Assembly: GCF_014649875.1 (NCBI RefSeq) | Contig: NZ_BMTW01000022.1 | Location: 1-64,000 of the forward strand | DNA length: 64,000 nucleotides | Reading direction: 5' to 3' | From: Streptomyces rubiginosohelvolus | Lineage (GTDB): Bacteria; Actinomycetota; Actinomycetes; Streptomycetales; Streptomycetaceae | The notes under the pieces: model-generated | Told to the model about the DNA's origin: nothing | Seen by the model: only the letters and a program-made list of their open reading frames with translations | Databases searched by the model: none | Program-made: the position numbers and the translations under genes | Shown here: positions 43,496 to 52,451 of the stretch, one piece after another | Layout: the number at the start of each line of letters is the position of its first letter | Numbering within the stretch: position 1 is the first letter of the stretch

Positions 43496-44274
43496 CCCGT
43501 GAGCCGGAAGTGCTGTCCGGCGGACTGGCCAACGCCGGCGCCGTCCTGCGCCACGGCGACACCGTCGAACGTCCCGCCCCGCCGCACGTCGCCCTCCTGC
43601 ACCCCCACCTCCGGGCCCTCCGGGAGCGGGGGTTCGACGGCGTGCCCGTGCCCCTGGGAGCCTCCGGGCATCGTGAGCGGCTCTCGTACGTTCCCGGCGA
43701 GGTCGCCGTCCCGCCGTATCCGGAATGGGCCTGGACGGACGACGCCCTGCGCTCCGTGGGTGCGCTGCTGCGGCGCATGCACGACGCGGCGGCGGGCGTA
43801 CCGTTCGACCGCGCCGCCGGCTGGCCCTCCGACCTGGCCGATCCGGAGGGGGCGGCTTCCGGCGCGTTGGTCTGCCACAACGACGCGTGCCTGGAGAACG
43901 TGGTGTTCCGGGAAGGGCGCGCCGCCGCCCTCATCGACTTCGACCTGGCCGCGCCCGGCCGCCCGGTGTGGGACGTGGCGATGGCGGCGCGTTACTGGGC
44001 GCCGATGCGGGGCCGGCCCGGTCTCGACCCGGCGCACCGCCTGCGCGTCCTGGCCGACGGCTACGGGCTGGGGCGCGCGGACCGGGCCGCCCTGCCCCGG
44101 GTGATCGAGCAGGCAACCTCGGTGTGCCGGGCGTTCGTCGAGCGGCGGGTGGAGCGGGGGGACGCGGCGTACACGGCGGCGTACCAGCAGAGCGGGCGTG
44201 CCGTGTGGGACCGGCACCAGGACTGGCTGGCGGACCACCGCCCCGCGCTCACCGCCGCCCTGCTCGCCGACTGA
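43492..44274 (+). CDS. Phosphotransferase (APH family)
   Basis: A 260-residue aminoglycoside/choline phosphotransferase-like kinase. The Brenner motif LVCHNDACLENVVF and metal-binding LIDFDLAAPGRPVWDVA are intact. The N-terminal lobe is short. It is last in a three-gene overlapping operon (hydrolase-HAD-kinase). Whether it confers resistance or phosphorylates a metabolite is unknown. Confidence 0.85.
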   Translation: MTREPEVLSGGLANAGAVLRHGDTVERPAPPHVALLHPHLRALRERGFDGVPVPLGASGHRERLSYVPGEVAVPPYPEWAWTDDALRSVGALLRRMHDAAAGVPFDRAAGWPSDLADPEGAASGALVCHNDACLENVVFREGRAAALIDFDLAAPGRPVWDVAMAARYWAPMRGRPGLDPAHRLRVLADGYGLGRADRAALPRVIEQATSVCRAFVERRVERGDAAYTAAYQQSGRAVWDRHQDWLADHRPALTAALLAD

Positions 44275-44324
44275 TCACGGCCTCGCGCACGCACCGGCGC
44301 CCCGCTCACCGTCGGCCGCGCCCC

Positions 44325-45050
44325 TCAGCCGCGGGGGTGCGGCAGAGGTTCCAAGCCCGTCCGCAGCTGGACGAACGCCTCCTCGGCCGCCTGGACCGCC
44401 CCCGCGTAGATCCGGTCCGCGCTCTCCCCCGCGTCGATCCGCCGCCAGTTCTCCAGGGCCAGGATGCGCAGGACCGCGATGATCTGCCCGGCCGCGAGGC
44501 GGTCGGACAACCCGCCGCCGAGCGCGCGGGCGAGGGCCGCCTCGGAGCGGCCCTGGTAGGCGTGCAGGCGGGCGACCAGGGACGGTGTCCCGTACAGCAG
44601 GCGCAGGAACGCCAGCACCTGCGGTGCGTCGCAGAGGCCGGTCACCGGGTCGCGGCGGTCGAGGCCGTCGAGGAAGTGGCGGCGCAGGGCGTCCAGCGGG
44701 GTCTCGTCCGGGGCGCGGCCCGTGACCACCCGGGCCGCCTCGTCCTCGTGGTCGGCGAACCGGTGCAGGACCAGGTCCTCCTTGGCGGGGAAGTACCGGA
44801 ACAGCGTCGGCTTGGAGATGTCCGCCGCGGCCGCCACCTCCGCCACCGACACCTTGTCGAAGCCCCGCTCCAGGAACATCGTGATCGCCGCGTCGGAGAC
44901 CGCCTGGTAGGTCAGCCGCTTCTTGCGCTCCCGCAGACCGACCGGCGCCGGCCCGTCGCCGGAAGCGGAACCGGAACCGGAACCGGAAGGGGAAGCGGAA
45001 GCGGGGCCGGAACGGTCGCCGTTCGCGGGGTTCTCTCCGTTCATGACCAT
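44325..45050 (-). CDS. TetR family regulator with Gly/Ser repeat leader
   Basis: A 241-residue regulator. Residues 12-36 are a simple Ser/Gly/Ala repeat coded by hexanucleotide repeats. The HTH (LTYQAVSDAAITMFLERGFDKVSVAEVAAAADISKPTLFRYFPAKEDLV) lies near 47-95. The ligand domain follows. Starts could be ATG 45050 or ATG 45044; only the HTH onward is conserved. It is next to a second TetR gene and may belong to that exporter locus. Confidence 0.87.
   Translation of the reverse strand: MVMNGENPANGDRSGPASASPSGSGSGSASGDGPAPVGLRERKKRLTYQAVSDAAITMFLERGFDKVSVAEVAAAADISKPTLFRYFPAKEDLVLHRFADHEDEAARVVTGRAPDETPLDALRRHFLDGLDRRDPVTGLCDAPQVLAFLRLLYGTPSLVARLHAYQGRSEAALARALGGGLSDRLAAGQIIAVLRILALENWRRIDAGESADRIYAGAVQAAEEAFVQLRTGLEPLPHPRG
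44955..45012. repeat. In-frame hexanucleotide repeat
   Basis: GCGGAA/CCGGAA six-base units repeat about eight times (around 44965-45008), coding Ser-Gly/Ala repeats in the TetR N-terminus. Multiples of six keep the frame, so copy-number changes alter only leader length. Confidence 0.75.
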
Positions 45051-45069
45051 GAAGCGTACGCGCCTCGGC

Positions 45070-45852
45070 TCAAGCGGACTTGACGCCTCCGTCCGTCTTA
45101 CGGATCAGCGCCTCCACCCCGTCCAGCAGACGCTCCAGCCCGAAGGTGAACTCGTAGTCCGGGTCGTCCGGCTCGCTCATCGCCCCGGACTCCAGCAGCC
45201 GGGAGATCCCGGGGTGCCGGGCGGGGTCGACGAGGCGTTTGAGGGTGCGCTCGTAGGACGCCGTCACCTCGTCGGGCGACACCCCGCGCGCGACCACGGC
45301 GGCGGCCAGGTCGGCCATCAGGACCGCCTCGCTGCGGACGAAGTTGGAGACCAGGAGGACCACCGAGGTCTTGTCGCCCTCGGCGAGCCCGCTGCCCTCC
45401 AGCGCCTGGATCCCCTGCTCCCACCAGGCCAGCGAGTTCGGGGTCGCGGGCGGGCCCCCGACGGGGATCCGGAGCAGCCAGAGGTGGGCGTGGAGCCGGT
45501 CCCGCTGCGCGGACGCCCACTCGGCGAGCGCCTCCCGCCAGCCCGCGCCGGACTCCAGGGCGGACAGCGGTTCCGGGGGGCCGAAGGCGGCCTCCTGCAT
45601 CAAGACGTACAGCTCGTCCTTGGCGGAGACGTACCGGTACAGCGACATCGTGGAGGCGCCGACCTCCTGGGCGACCCGGCCCATCGACACGGCCGCGAGC
45701 CCGTCGGCCGACGCGACGTCCACCGCCGCGGCCACGATCCGCTCCAGGCTCAGGCCGGGCTTCGGGCCCTTCGCCGGGCGGGCCCGCAGCCCCCAGGCCG
45801 CCTCCAGGCTGGCCGGCAGGTCACCGCCGCCCGAGCTGCTCTTCTCCGCCAC
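45070..45852 (-). CDS. TetR/AcrR family regulator with TetR_C_1-type domain
   Basis: A 260-residue repressor. The HTH reads SLERIVAAAVDVASADGLAAVSMGRVAQEVGASTMSLYRYVSAKDEL. The C-terminal domain (LVDPARHPGISRLLESGAM, FTFGLERLLDGVEALI) is the TetR_C_1 type that binds drug-like ligands. GTG 45852 with GAAGGGGA is chosen. It is divergent from the DrrA-like exporter; two 15-bp palindromes lie between, so it very likely represses that exporter. Confidence 0.9.
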   Translation of the reverse strand: MAEKSSSGGGDLPASLEAAWGLRARPAKGPKPGLSLERIVAAAVDVASADGLAAVSMGRVAQEVGASTMSLYRYVSAKDELYVLMQEAAFGPPEPLSALESGAGWREALAEWASAQRDRLHAHLWLLRIPVGGPPATPNSLAWWEQGIQALEGSGLAEGDKTSVVLLVSNFVRSEAVLMADLAAAVVARGVSPDEVTASYERTLKRLVDPARHPGISRLLESGAMSEPDDPDYEFTFGLERLLDGVEALIRKTDGGVKSA

Positions 45853-45931
45853 CGCATCCCCTTCGCCCGGCTTCCGGCCCTGCCCGGCGCCCCGCCCGTG
45901 CCCGCGTACGCCTTGACCCCATCCTAGAGAT

Positions 45932-45967
45932 GCGTAAGGCTTACGCCGTAACGCGTATGTCATACGC
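45932..45967. promoter_or_regulatory. Two tandem TetR operators
   Basis: GCGTAAG-G-CTTACGC (45932-45946) and GCGTATG-T-CATACGC (45953-45967) are both perfect 15-bp palindromes whose centres are 21 bp apart, two helical turns. They lie between the TetR gene (start 45852) and the exporter ATG at 45984, overlapping the exporter leader. Confidence 0.88.
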
Positions 45968-45983
45968 AGAAGGGGGTCCGGAC

Positions 45984-47045
45984 ATGACCGACCCGATCCG
46001 GCCGGGTGGAGACTCCGCCGCCACCATCGAGGCGCACGGCCTCACCAAGTCCTACGGAAAGCCCGCCGTCCGGGTTCTCGACGGCATCGACCTCCGGGTC
46101 GGACGCGGCACCGTCTTCGCCCTGCTCGGGCCGAACGGCGCGGGCAAGACCACCACCGTGCGGATCCTCGCGACGCTGACCGAGGCCGACTCCGGCACCG
46201 CCCGGGTCGCGGGGTACGACGTCGTCGCCGACCGGAGCGCGGTACGCCGCTCCATCAGCCTCACCGGCCAGTTCGCCGCCGTCGACGAGACCCAGACCGG
46301 CGAGGAGAACCTGCGGATGATGGCCCGGCTCACCGGACAGTCCCGGGCCGCCGCACGACGCCGGGCGGCCGAACTCCTGGAGCGCTTCGGCCTCACCGCG
46401 GCCGCCCGTCGCCCGGTCCGGACGTACTCCGGGGGGATGCGCCGCCGGCTCGACCTCGCCGCCGGGCTCGTCGGATCACCGGAGCCCGGGGTGTTCTTCC
46501 TCGACGAGCCGACCACCGGCCTCGACCCGCGCAGCCGCCAGGAGCTCTGGGAGGCCGTCCGCGAGCTGGCCGCACGCGGGGCGACCGTCCTGCTCACCAC
46601 CCAGTATCTGGAGGAGGCCGACCGCCTCGCCGGCCGGATCGCCCTCCTCGACCGGGGCCGGATCGCCGCCGAGGGCACCGCGGCCGACCTCAAGTCCCGC
46701 GTCGGCGGTCACCGCCTCGACCTGGTCCTCACCAGCCAGGAGGCCTATCTGAGGCTCGCAGGCCGGGCCGTCCACCACTCCCCCGAGACCCTGACGCTCG
46801 GCATCCCCACCGACGGCTCGGCGGCCCAGGTGCGCGCCCTGCTCGACGAGATCGACCCGGTCGGCCGGGAGATCGAACGCTTCAGCCTGCACAGCGTGAC
46901 CCTCGACGACGTCTTCCTGGCCCTGACATCGAGCACTCCGACGCCGAACGGGCCCACGACGGACGCGACCTCGACGAGCGCGTCCACGCCGGACGCGATC
47001 TCGCCGGACGCGCCCACGACCCCGGAGGCATCCGCCCATGTCTGA
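45984..47045 (+). CDS. DrrA-like ABC exporter ATPase
   Basis: A 353-residue ATPase of a drug exporter. Walker A GPNGAGKTT, signature YSGGMRRRLDLA, Walker B FFLDEPTTGLDP and the LTTQYLEEADRLA switch region are present, with a DUF4162-like C-terminus. The last about 35 residues are a Thr/Ser/Asp/Pro repeat encoded by GGACGCG-type repeats. ATG 45984 has AGGGGG. It overlaps the permease gene by eight bases and is probably repressed by the divergent TetR. Confidence 0.93.
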   Translation: MTDPIRPGGDSAATIEAHGLTKSYGKPAVRVLDGIDLRVGRGTVFALLGPNGAGKTTTVRILATLTEADSGTARVAGYDVVADRSAVRRSISLTGQFAAVDETQTGEENLRMMARLTGQSRAAARRRAAELLERFGLTAAARRPVRTYSGGMRRRLDLAAGLVGSPEPGVFFLDEPTTGLDPRSRQELWEAVRELAARGATVLLTTQYLEEADRLAGRIALLDRGRIAAEGTAADLKSRVGGHRLDLVLTSQEAYLRLAGRAVHHSPETLTLGIPTDGSAAQVRALLDEIDPVGREIERFSLHSVTLDDVFLALTSSTPTPNGPTTDATSTSASTPDAISPDAPTTPEASAHV

Positions 47046-47871
47046 CACCGCCGTTCAGCACAGCATCCCGGACCGGCTCTCCGAGCGGGCCCCTGCCCCC
47101 GGACGCGGGCCCGGCCCCTTCACCCACACCGCCGTCATGGCCGCCCGCGCCCTGCGCATCAGCAGCCGCAACATCGACGCGCTGATCACGTCCCTGGCCC
47201 TGCCGATCATGCTGATGCTGATCTTCGTCTACTTCTTCGGCGGCGCGATCGACACCGGGACGGACTACGACTCGTACGTCATGTACGTCGTCCCGGGCGT
47301 CCTGCTCCTGTCCGCCGGGTTCGGCGCCGCGACCACCGCCACCGCCGTCAGCGAGGACATGAAGGGCGGCATCATCGACCGGTTCCGCTCCCTGGACGTG
47401 GGCGGTACGCCGGTGCTGGCCGGGCACGTGGCGGCCAGCACCGTCCGCAACCTGTGCTCCACCGCCCTGGTCTTCGGCGTCGCGCTCCTGATCGGCTTCC
47501 GGCCCGCCGCCTCCTGGAGCGGCTGGCTCGTGGTCGGCGCCGTGCTGGTCGCCTACATCGCGGCCCTGTCCTGGATCTCGGCGGCGATCGGCCTGCTGGC
47601 CCGGACTCCCGAGGCGGCGAGCGGCTTCACGTTCTTCATGTCGTTCCTGCCCTACCCGAGCAGCGCGTTCGTCCCGACCGAGAACATGCCGGACTGGCTG
47701 CACGGCTTCGCCGACCACCAGCCGATCACCCCGGCCATCGAGTCGCTGCGCGGGCTGCTGCTCGGCCAGGACGTGGGCAACACCCCCTGGGTCGCGCTCG
47801 CGTGGGCGGCGGGGCTGCTCGCCGTGGCGGTCGGCGCCTCGGGGACGCTGTTCCGGATCCGGACGCGCTGA
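47038..47871 (+). CDS. ABC-2 permease of the DrrB type
   Basis: A 277-residue membrane subunit. A short disordered N-terminus is followed by six membrane helices starting DALITSLALPIMLMLIFVYF. The loop DMKGGIIDRFRSL is the ABC-2 cytoplasmic coupling signature and FLPYPSSAFVPTENMPDWL the conserved region before the last helices. It forms the exporter with the preceding ATPase. Confidence 0.92.
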   Translation: MSDTAVQHSIPDRLSERAPAPGRGPGPFTHTAVMAARALRISSRNIDALITSLALPIMLMLIFVYFFGGAIDTGTDYDSYVMYVVPGVLLLSAGFGAATTATAVSEDMKGGIIDRFRSLDVGGTPVLAGHVAASTVRNLCSTALVFGVALLIGFRPAASWSGWLVVGAVLVAYIAALSWISAAIGLLARTPEAASGFTFFMSFLPYPSSAFVPTENMPDWLHGFADHQPITPAIESLRGLLLGQDVGNTPWVALAWAAGLLAVAVGASGTLFRIRTR

Positions 47872-47887
47872 CCCCCGGCGCCGGGCC

Positions 47888-49144
47888 TCAGAACACGTCC
47901 GGGCACCACGGCCGGCGGCCCGTGCGGAACACCGCGTCCGCCGTCGTCGCCGCACCCGGCCGCAGCTCCTCCACCCGGCCCAGGTCCACCAGCCGCCGCA
48001 CGGACTCGTCGCCCAGGTACAGCGTGGACAGCTCCGCCACGTCCAGGGTGAGATCGGCGCTCCGGGTGGTGGGGACGCAGCGGGCGCCGGAGTCCGAGAC
48101 GTCCAGCAGGAAACGGCCCCCGGCCAGGCCCGCCGGGTCCCGGACGTCCAGGACGAGCGACGCCTCGACGGCGTACGTCCGGGCCTCCAGGGCACGCGGC
48201 ACGTCCAGCATGCGCAGCCACAGCCAGTCCGCGTTCGTGATCATCCGGGCCGCGCGCGGGTCGGGGAGCAGCAGCGGGAGCAGGTCGTCGGGGGCGCGGT
48301 AGCCCGAGCGGACCGTGGTGATCCAGTCGACCGAGCAGAGGTAGTGCCACAGGGCCCGCTCCGCCGCCGGGTTCAGCGCGATCATGTCCCGTACGGAAGC
48401 GGTGTTCAGCGGCTGCTTGGAGTCGCCCCACTTGTCGTCCACGCTGTACACCAGCAGGCCGTCTGCCTCCCCGTTCGCGGCGCGGTGCACGACGTAGAAC
48501 GGCTCGGTCCAGGTCTCGTGCTCCGCGCGGGGTGCGACGCCCGTGCGCATCCGCCACCAGCGCTCGCCGCGGCCGACGATGCCGGGCTGCCGGGCCGCCA
48601 GCGCGGCGTGCACCTCGGGGCCGGTCTTGCGGACGTCAGCGCCGTCCACCAGCTCGATCCGGCCGCCGTCCGCCGGCTGCCCGGAGCGGCGCGGGTCGAG
48701 CCCGGTGCGGGGCACCGCGATCTCCCACTCGGCGGTCCAGGAGGCGGGGCCGAAGCCGTACCGCCCGTAGATCGGGTACTCGGCGGCGATCAGCGAGGCG
48801 ACCACCTCGCCGCGCTCCTTGGCCGCCGCCAGGTCCGTCGCCATCATCCGGCTGAGCAGTCCGCGGCGGCGGTGCGTGGGCGACACCGTGACCCCGGTGA
48901 CCGCGTCGGCCGTCACGGTGGCCCCGCCGACCACGGTCAGCTGCTGGGCGAACGAGCGGAACGTCGCCACGCACCGCCCGTCGTCGAAGACGCCCTGCAT
49001 ACGGGAGAGGTCGGCGTCCCCGAACCGGTCGGCGACCAGCTCCTCGCCCGGCTTCTCGGCGGTGGGGGTCAGGAAGCCGGTGCCCACCGCCTTCATCCAG
49101 TCGGCGATCTCGGAGGGGGCGACGGGGCGGACATCGAGGCTCAT
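47888..49144 (-). CDS. Eis-like GNAT N-acetyltransferase
   Basis: A 418-residue Eis-family enzyme: an N-terminal GNAT domain (acetyl-CoA motif VSPTHRRRGLLSRMM), a middle GNAT-like domain and a C-terminal SCP2-type domain. A YPIYGRYGFG segment carries the general-acid Tyr seen in Eis, and the chain ends in Phe (DVF), as Eis enzymes use the C-terminal carboxylate. Known members acetylate aminoglycosides and other amines. It sits next to an exporter, fitting a self-protection or detoxification locus, but the substrate is not shown. Confidence 0.9.
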   Translation of the reverse strand: MSLDVRPVAPSEIADWMKAVGTGFLTPTAEKPGEELVADRFGDADLSRMQGVFDDGRCVATFRSFAQQLTVVGGATVTADAVTGVTVSPTHRRRGLLSRMMATDLAAAKERGEVVASLIAAEYPIYGRYGFGPASWTAEWEIAVPRTGLDPRRSGQPADGGRIELVDGADVRKTGPEVHAALAARQPGIVGRGERWWRMRTGVAPRAEHETWTEPFYVVHRAANGEADGLLVYSVDDKWGDSKQPLNTASVRDMIALNPAAERALWHYLCSVDWITTVRSGYRAPDDLLPLLLPDPRAARMITNADWLWLRMLDVPRALEARTYAVEASLVLDVRDPAGLAGGRFLLDVSDSGARCVPTTRSADLTLDVAELSTLYLGDESVRRLVDLGRVEELRPGAATTADAVFRTGRRPWCPDVF

Positions 49145-49168
49145 TCCTCCACGCTAAGCAGGCACGGT

Positions 49169-50155
49169 TCAGAATGTCGCGCGAATTTCCCCGACCTCGG
49201 CCGCCCCGCCGAGCAGCGGCGACCGTCCGATCCTCGCGACCACCGGGGCGTCGACGCCCAGCAGCTCCAGGGCGCGGGCGAGCACCGGGCCGAGCGCCCG
49301 GGCCGACCCGTCGTCGATCTTGAAGGCGAGGGCCCGTCCGTCGGCCAGGGCGACCGCCTGGACCGCCTCGGCGCCCATCTTGGAGAGCGTCCCGGGCACC
49401 TCGCGCATCAGCCAGGTGTCGGGGCGCCGGGTGCCCGCGACGTACTCCGGGTGGGTGCGCATCGCGTCGGCGACCCGGCGCTCGGCGCTCCCGGGCTCCG
49501 CGAGCACGAAGGAGCGGAAGGCGCGGGCCAGGCCGGTCAGCCCGATCGCCATCAGCGGGGCCCCGCAGCCGTCCGTGCCGACCGAGGCGACGGGCTCGCC
49601 CGCGGCCTCGGCGACGACCTGGCCGACGAGCTGCTGGAGCGGGTGCGCGGGATCGAGGTAGGTGGCCGTGTCCCAGCCGTTGCGGACGCAGACGGCGAGC
49701 ATCGCCGCGTGCTTGCCGGAGCAGTTCATCGTGATCCGCTCGCGTACGTTCCCGGCCGCGAGGTACGTCTCCGCCTCCACCGGGTCCAGCGGCAGGTCGG
49801 GCGGGGTCTGCAGGTCGGCGGGGCTCAGCCCGTGCTCGGCGAGCATCTTCCGCGCGAGGTCGAGGTGAAAGGGCTCCCCGGAGTGGCTCGCGGCGGCCAG
49901 CGCCAGCCGTTCGCCCGCCAGGTCGAGGCCGGCCCGCAGGATCGCGGCGGCCTGCATCGGCTTGTTGGAGGACCGGGGGAAGACCGGTGCCGCCGGATCG
50001 CCGATCGCCCGCTCCACGCTGCCGTCGGCGGCCAGCAGGACCAGCGACCCCCGGTGGTGGCCCTCGGTGAACCCGGAGCGCACGACCTCGGCCAGGACGG
50101 GCGGGGCGGCTGCCGGGGCGGAGGATATGGCGGACGGGGCGTCGCTCGACGTCAT
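49169..50155 (-). CDS. L-asparaginase II-family protein (thermolabile type)
   Basis: A 328-residue protein of the Rhizobium-etli-type asparaginase family, unrelated to the E. coli fold. FPRSSNKPMQAAA, ASHSGEPFHL, TMNCSGKHAAMLAVC (including conserved Cys and Lys), GTDGCGAPL are the family's active-site segments. It would hydrolyse asparagine to aspartate and ammonia. ATG 50155; it lies downstream of rsiG by 51 bp. Confidence 0.9.
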   Translation of the reverse strand: MTSSDAPSAISSAPAAAPPVLAEVVRSGFTEGHHRGSLVLLAADGSVERAIGDPAAPVFPRSSNKPMQAAAILRAGLDLAGERLALAAASHSGEPFHLDLARKMLAEHGLSPADLQTPPDLPLDPVEAETYLAAGNVRERITMNCSGKHAAMLAVCVRNGWDTATYLDPAHPLQQLVGQVVAEAAGEPVASVGTDGCGAPLMAIGLTGLARAFRSFVLAEPGSAERRVADAMRTHPEYVAGTRRPDTWLMREVPGTLSKMGAEAVQAVALADGRALAFKIDDGSARALGPVLARALELLGVDAPVVARIGRSPLLGGAAEVGEIRATF

Positions 50156-50206
50156 GGGTGGCCTTCCGGGGACGGGGGTGCGGGACCCGCGCCCGGAAGG
50201 GTCGCT

Positions 50207-50860
50207 TCAGGCGAGCAGGTCGTCCACTTGTGCTTCCCCGTCACGGTACCTGCGGGCGATCTCCGCGCCGCAATCGTCGGCCGTGCGCTGGAGCTCGTGA
50301 CGGCGCCGGGAGACCTGCTGTTCGAAGCGGACGAGCCGGCCCATCGCCGTGTGCAGCTCCTCGTCCGTCCGGGCGTCCAGGTCGGACAGCTCGACCTCGG
50401 CGAGGTTCTCCGCGGCGAGCTGCCGGAACTCGTCGCCGCGCGGCGTCGTCAGCGTGACGTGCCGGGCCGAGGTGCGGTGCCGGGACGGGGTGTCGGCCAG
50501 GATCTCCGAGAGCCGGTCGACCACGGCGGCGTCCTCCACCGGCGCCTCCGGGTCCCGGCGGCGGGCCAGTTCGGCCCGGAGGATGTCGATCCGGCCCTGC
50601 ACGAGCCGGCGTACGTAACTGAGATCGGCCTCGTCGCGCTGGGCGTCCCGGCGCAGCGTCCGCAGCTCCGGCAGCCGCAGCCCGACGAACCCCGCGTCGC
50701 CGCCGGCCTGCTCCGGCACGGTGGCGGTGGCGGGCGTGGCGGGTGGCAGTACGGGACCCTGTCCCGGCAGACTGCGCTGTACGGGTGACCGCAGGGTTCC
50801 GGCGCGGTGACGTGCGCCCGGTACGGCACCGGGAGATTGTCCGGCTCCATATGTACTCAT
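50207..50860 (-). CDS. rsiG: c-di-GMP-responsive anti-sigma factor RsiG
   Basis: A 217-residue protein in which two helices each carry the RsiG c-di-GMP motif E(X3)S(X2)R(X3)Q(X3)D: E77-S81-R84-Q88-D92 and E180-S184-R187-Q191-D195. In S. venezuelae, RsiG with bound c-di-GMP sequesters the sporulation sigma factor WhiG. Residues 1-55 are Pro/Gly-rich and disordered. Older annotations call it an aerial mycelium formation protein. ATG 50860 with GAGGGGACGG. Confidence 0.93.
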   Translation of the reverse strand: MSTYGAGQSPGAVPGARHRAGTLRSPVQRSLPGQGPVLPPATPATATVPEQAGGDAGFVGLRLPELRTLRRDAQRDEADLSYVRRLVQGRIDILRAELARRRDPEAPVEDAAVVDRLSEILADTPSRHRTSARHVTLTTPRGDEFRQLAAENLAEVELSDLDARTDEELHTAMGRLVRFEQQVSRRRHELQRTADDCGAEIARRYRDGEAQVDDLLA

Positions 50861-50975
50861 GCTGTTCCGTCCCCTCGACCGGTGCGTCGGCACACCGACA
50901 TCGTGCATCGTGCCACCCCGCGAGGGGCCGACGCAGGTGCTCTGTACCCGTTCAGCCCAAGATAGGTTGGTCTGT

Positions 50976-51425
50976 ATGCGTGCAGTGGTACAGAGAGTGG
51001 ATGGCGCGAGCGTCTCCGTCGCCGGGGCGACGGACGACCCCTCGGCCCCCGGAGTCGTCGGGGAGATCGTCGGCGAGGGCCTGTGTGTGCTGGTCGGGGT
51101 CACCCATGACGACACCCCCGAGAAGGCGGCGCAGCTGGCCCGCAAGCTCTGGTCGGTGCGCATCCTGGAGGGCGAGAAGTCCTGTTCCGATGTGCATGCG
51201 CCCCTCCTGGTGATTTCTCAGTTCACTCTCTACGGGGACGCCCGCAAGGGTCGCCGCCCCACCTGGAACGCCGCAGCGCCGGGCGAGGTCGCCGAGCCGC
51301 TGGTGGACGAGGTGGTGGCACAGCTGCGGGCGCTGGGAGCGCACGTGGAGACGGGCCGGTTCGGAGCGGACATGCGCGTCTCGCTCACGAACCACGGCCC
51401 GTTCACGGTGATCGTCGAGGTGTAG
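50976..51425 (+). CDS. dtd: D-aminoacyl-tRNA deacylase
   Basis: A 149-residue DTD, which removes D-amino acids (and Gly mischarged on tRNA-Ala) from tRNA. MRAVVQRV, the SQFTLYGD motif and the C-terminal Gly-cisPro NHGPFTV are intact. ATG 50976 with only a weak ribosome site (AGATAGG); it is divergent from rsiG and ends in a hairpin shared with ygfZ. Confidence 0.95.
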   Translation: MRAVVQRVDGASVSVAGATDDPSAPGVVGEIVGEGLCVLVGVTHDDTPEKAAQLARKLWSVRILEGEKSCSDVHAPLLVISQFTLYGDARKGRRPTWNAAAPGEVAEPLVDEVVAQLRALGAHVETGRFGADMRVSLTNHGPFTVIVEV

Positions 51426-51461
51426 CCGTACGCCGTCGGGACAGGGGTCCTGGCGTACGGC
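51425..51461. terminator. Convergent hairpin between dtd and ygfZ
   Basis: GCCGTACGCC (51425-51434) pairs with GGCGTACGGC (51452-51461). It sits between two convergent genes and is a modest bidirectional terminator. Confidence 0.6.
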
Positions 51462-51476
51462 GTCGGCACGAGGCCC

Positions 51477-52442
51477 CTACGGCTCGACGACCGTCTCCTG
51501 GGCGGCCGCCGTGTCCCCGGCGATCAGCTCCGCGTCGACGGCCACGTTCCGCTTGACCAGGGCGAGGGCGATCGGGCCCAGTTCGTGGTGGCGGGCCGAG
51601 GTGGTGATGAAGCCGAGCTGGCGGCCCTCCTGGCCGTCGGCGGCCAGCCGTACCGGCGTGCCGTGGCCGGGCAGGTGCACCTCGCTGCCGTCCAGGTGCA
51701 GGAAGACGAGCCGGCGCGGCGGCTTCCCCAGGTTGTGGACGCGGGCCACGGTCTCCTGGCCCCGGTAGCAGCCCTTCTGGAGGTGGACGGCGGTGCCGAT
51801 CCAGCCCAGCTCGTGCGGGATGGTGCGGTGGTCGGTCTCGAAGCCGACGCGCGGCCGGTGCCCCTCGACGCGCAGCGCCTCGTACGCCAGGATCCCGGCG
51901 GCGGGCCCGTGGGCGGCGGCGAACGCCTCCAGGTCCCCGCGCGGCAGGAACAGGTCCCGGCCCTGCGGGGTCTCCCGTACGGTCACCCCGTCCGGGGCCT
52001 GGGCGATGGAACCGGCCGGGAGGTGGACGACGGCGATGTCCGCGGTGCGGTCGGCGACCTCGACCCGGTAGAAGAACTTCATCGACTCCAGGTAGGCGAT
52101 CAGCTCGGCCTGGGTGTCGGGTTCGACGTGCATCCACACCGTCGTGCCGTCGTCCACCAGGTACATCGCGTGCTCGATGTGCCCGTTGGCGGAGAGGATG
52201 AGGGCCTCGGTGGCCTGGTGAGGGGCGAGATCGCTGACGTGCTGGGTGAGCAGCAGGTGCAGCCAGCTCAGCCGGTCGTCGCCGGTGACGGTGACGACGC
52301 CCCGGTGGGAGAGGTCGACGAGGCCGTTGCCGTCGGCGAGGGCGCGTTGCTCGCGGAACAGGTCGCCGTAGTGCGCGGCGACACCTTCGTCGCGGCCTTC
52401 GGCGGGGACGGCGCCGGGCAGGGACAGCAGGGGGCTCTTCAT
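51477..52442 (-). CDS. ygfZ: Folate-binding YgfZ/GcvT-like protein
   Basis: A 321-residue tetrahydrofolate-binding protein of the YgfZ family, which helps maturation or repair of iron-sulfur enzymes. The hallmark KGCYRGQE (Cys-containing) motif, and GVVTVTGDDRLSWLHLLLTQ near the N-terminus, distinguish it from true GcvT. It lies 9 bp downstream of nur on the same strand. Confidence 0.92.
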   Translation of the reverse strand: MKSPLLSLPGAVPAEGRDEGVAAHYGDLFREQRALADGNGLVDLSHRGVVTVTGDDRLSWLHLLLTQHVSDLAPHQATEALILSANGHIEHAMYLVDDGTTVWMHVEPDTQAELIAYLESMKFFYRVEVADRTADIAVVHLPAGSIAQAPDGVTVRETPQGRDLFLPRGDLEAFAAAHGPAAGILAYEALRVEGHRPRVGFETDHRTIPHELGWIGTAVHLQKGCYRGQETVARVHNLGKPPRRLVFLHLDGSEVHLPGHGTPVRLAADGQEGRQLGFITTSARHHELGPIALALVKRNVAVDAELIAGDTAAAQETVVEP

Positions 52443-52451
52443 GCGCCCAGC

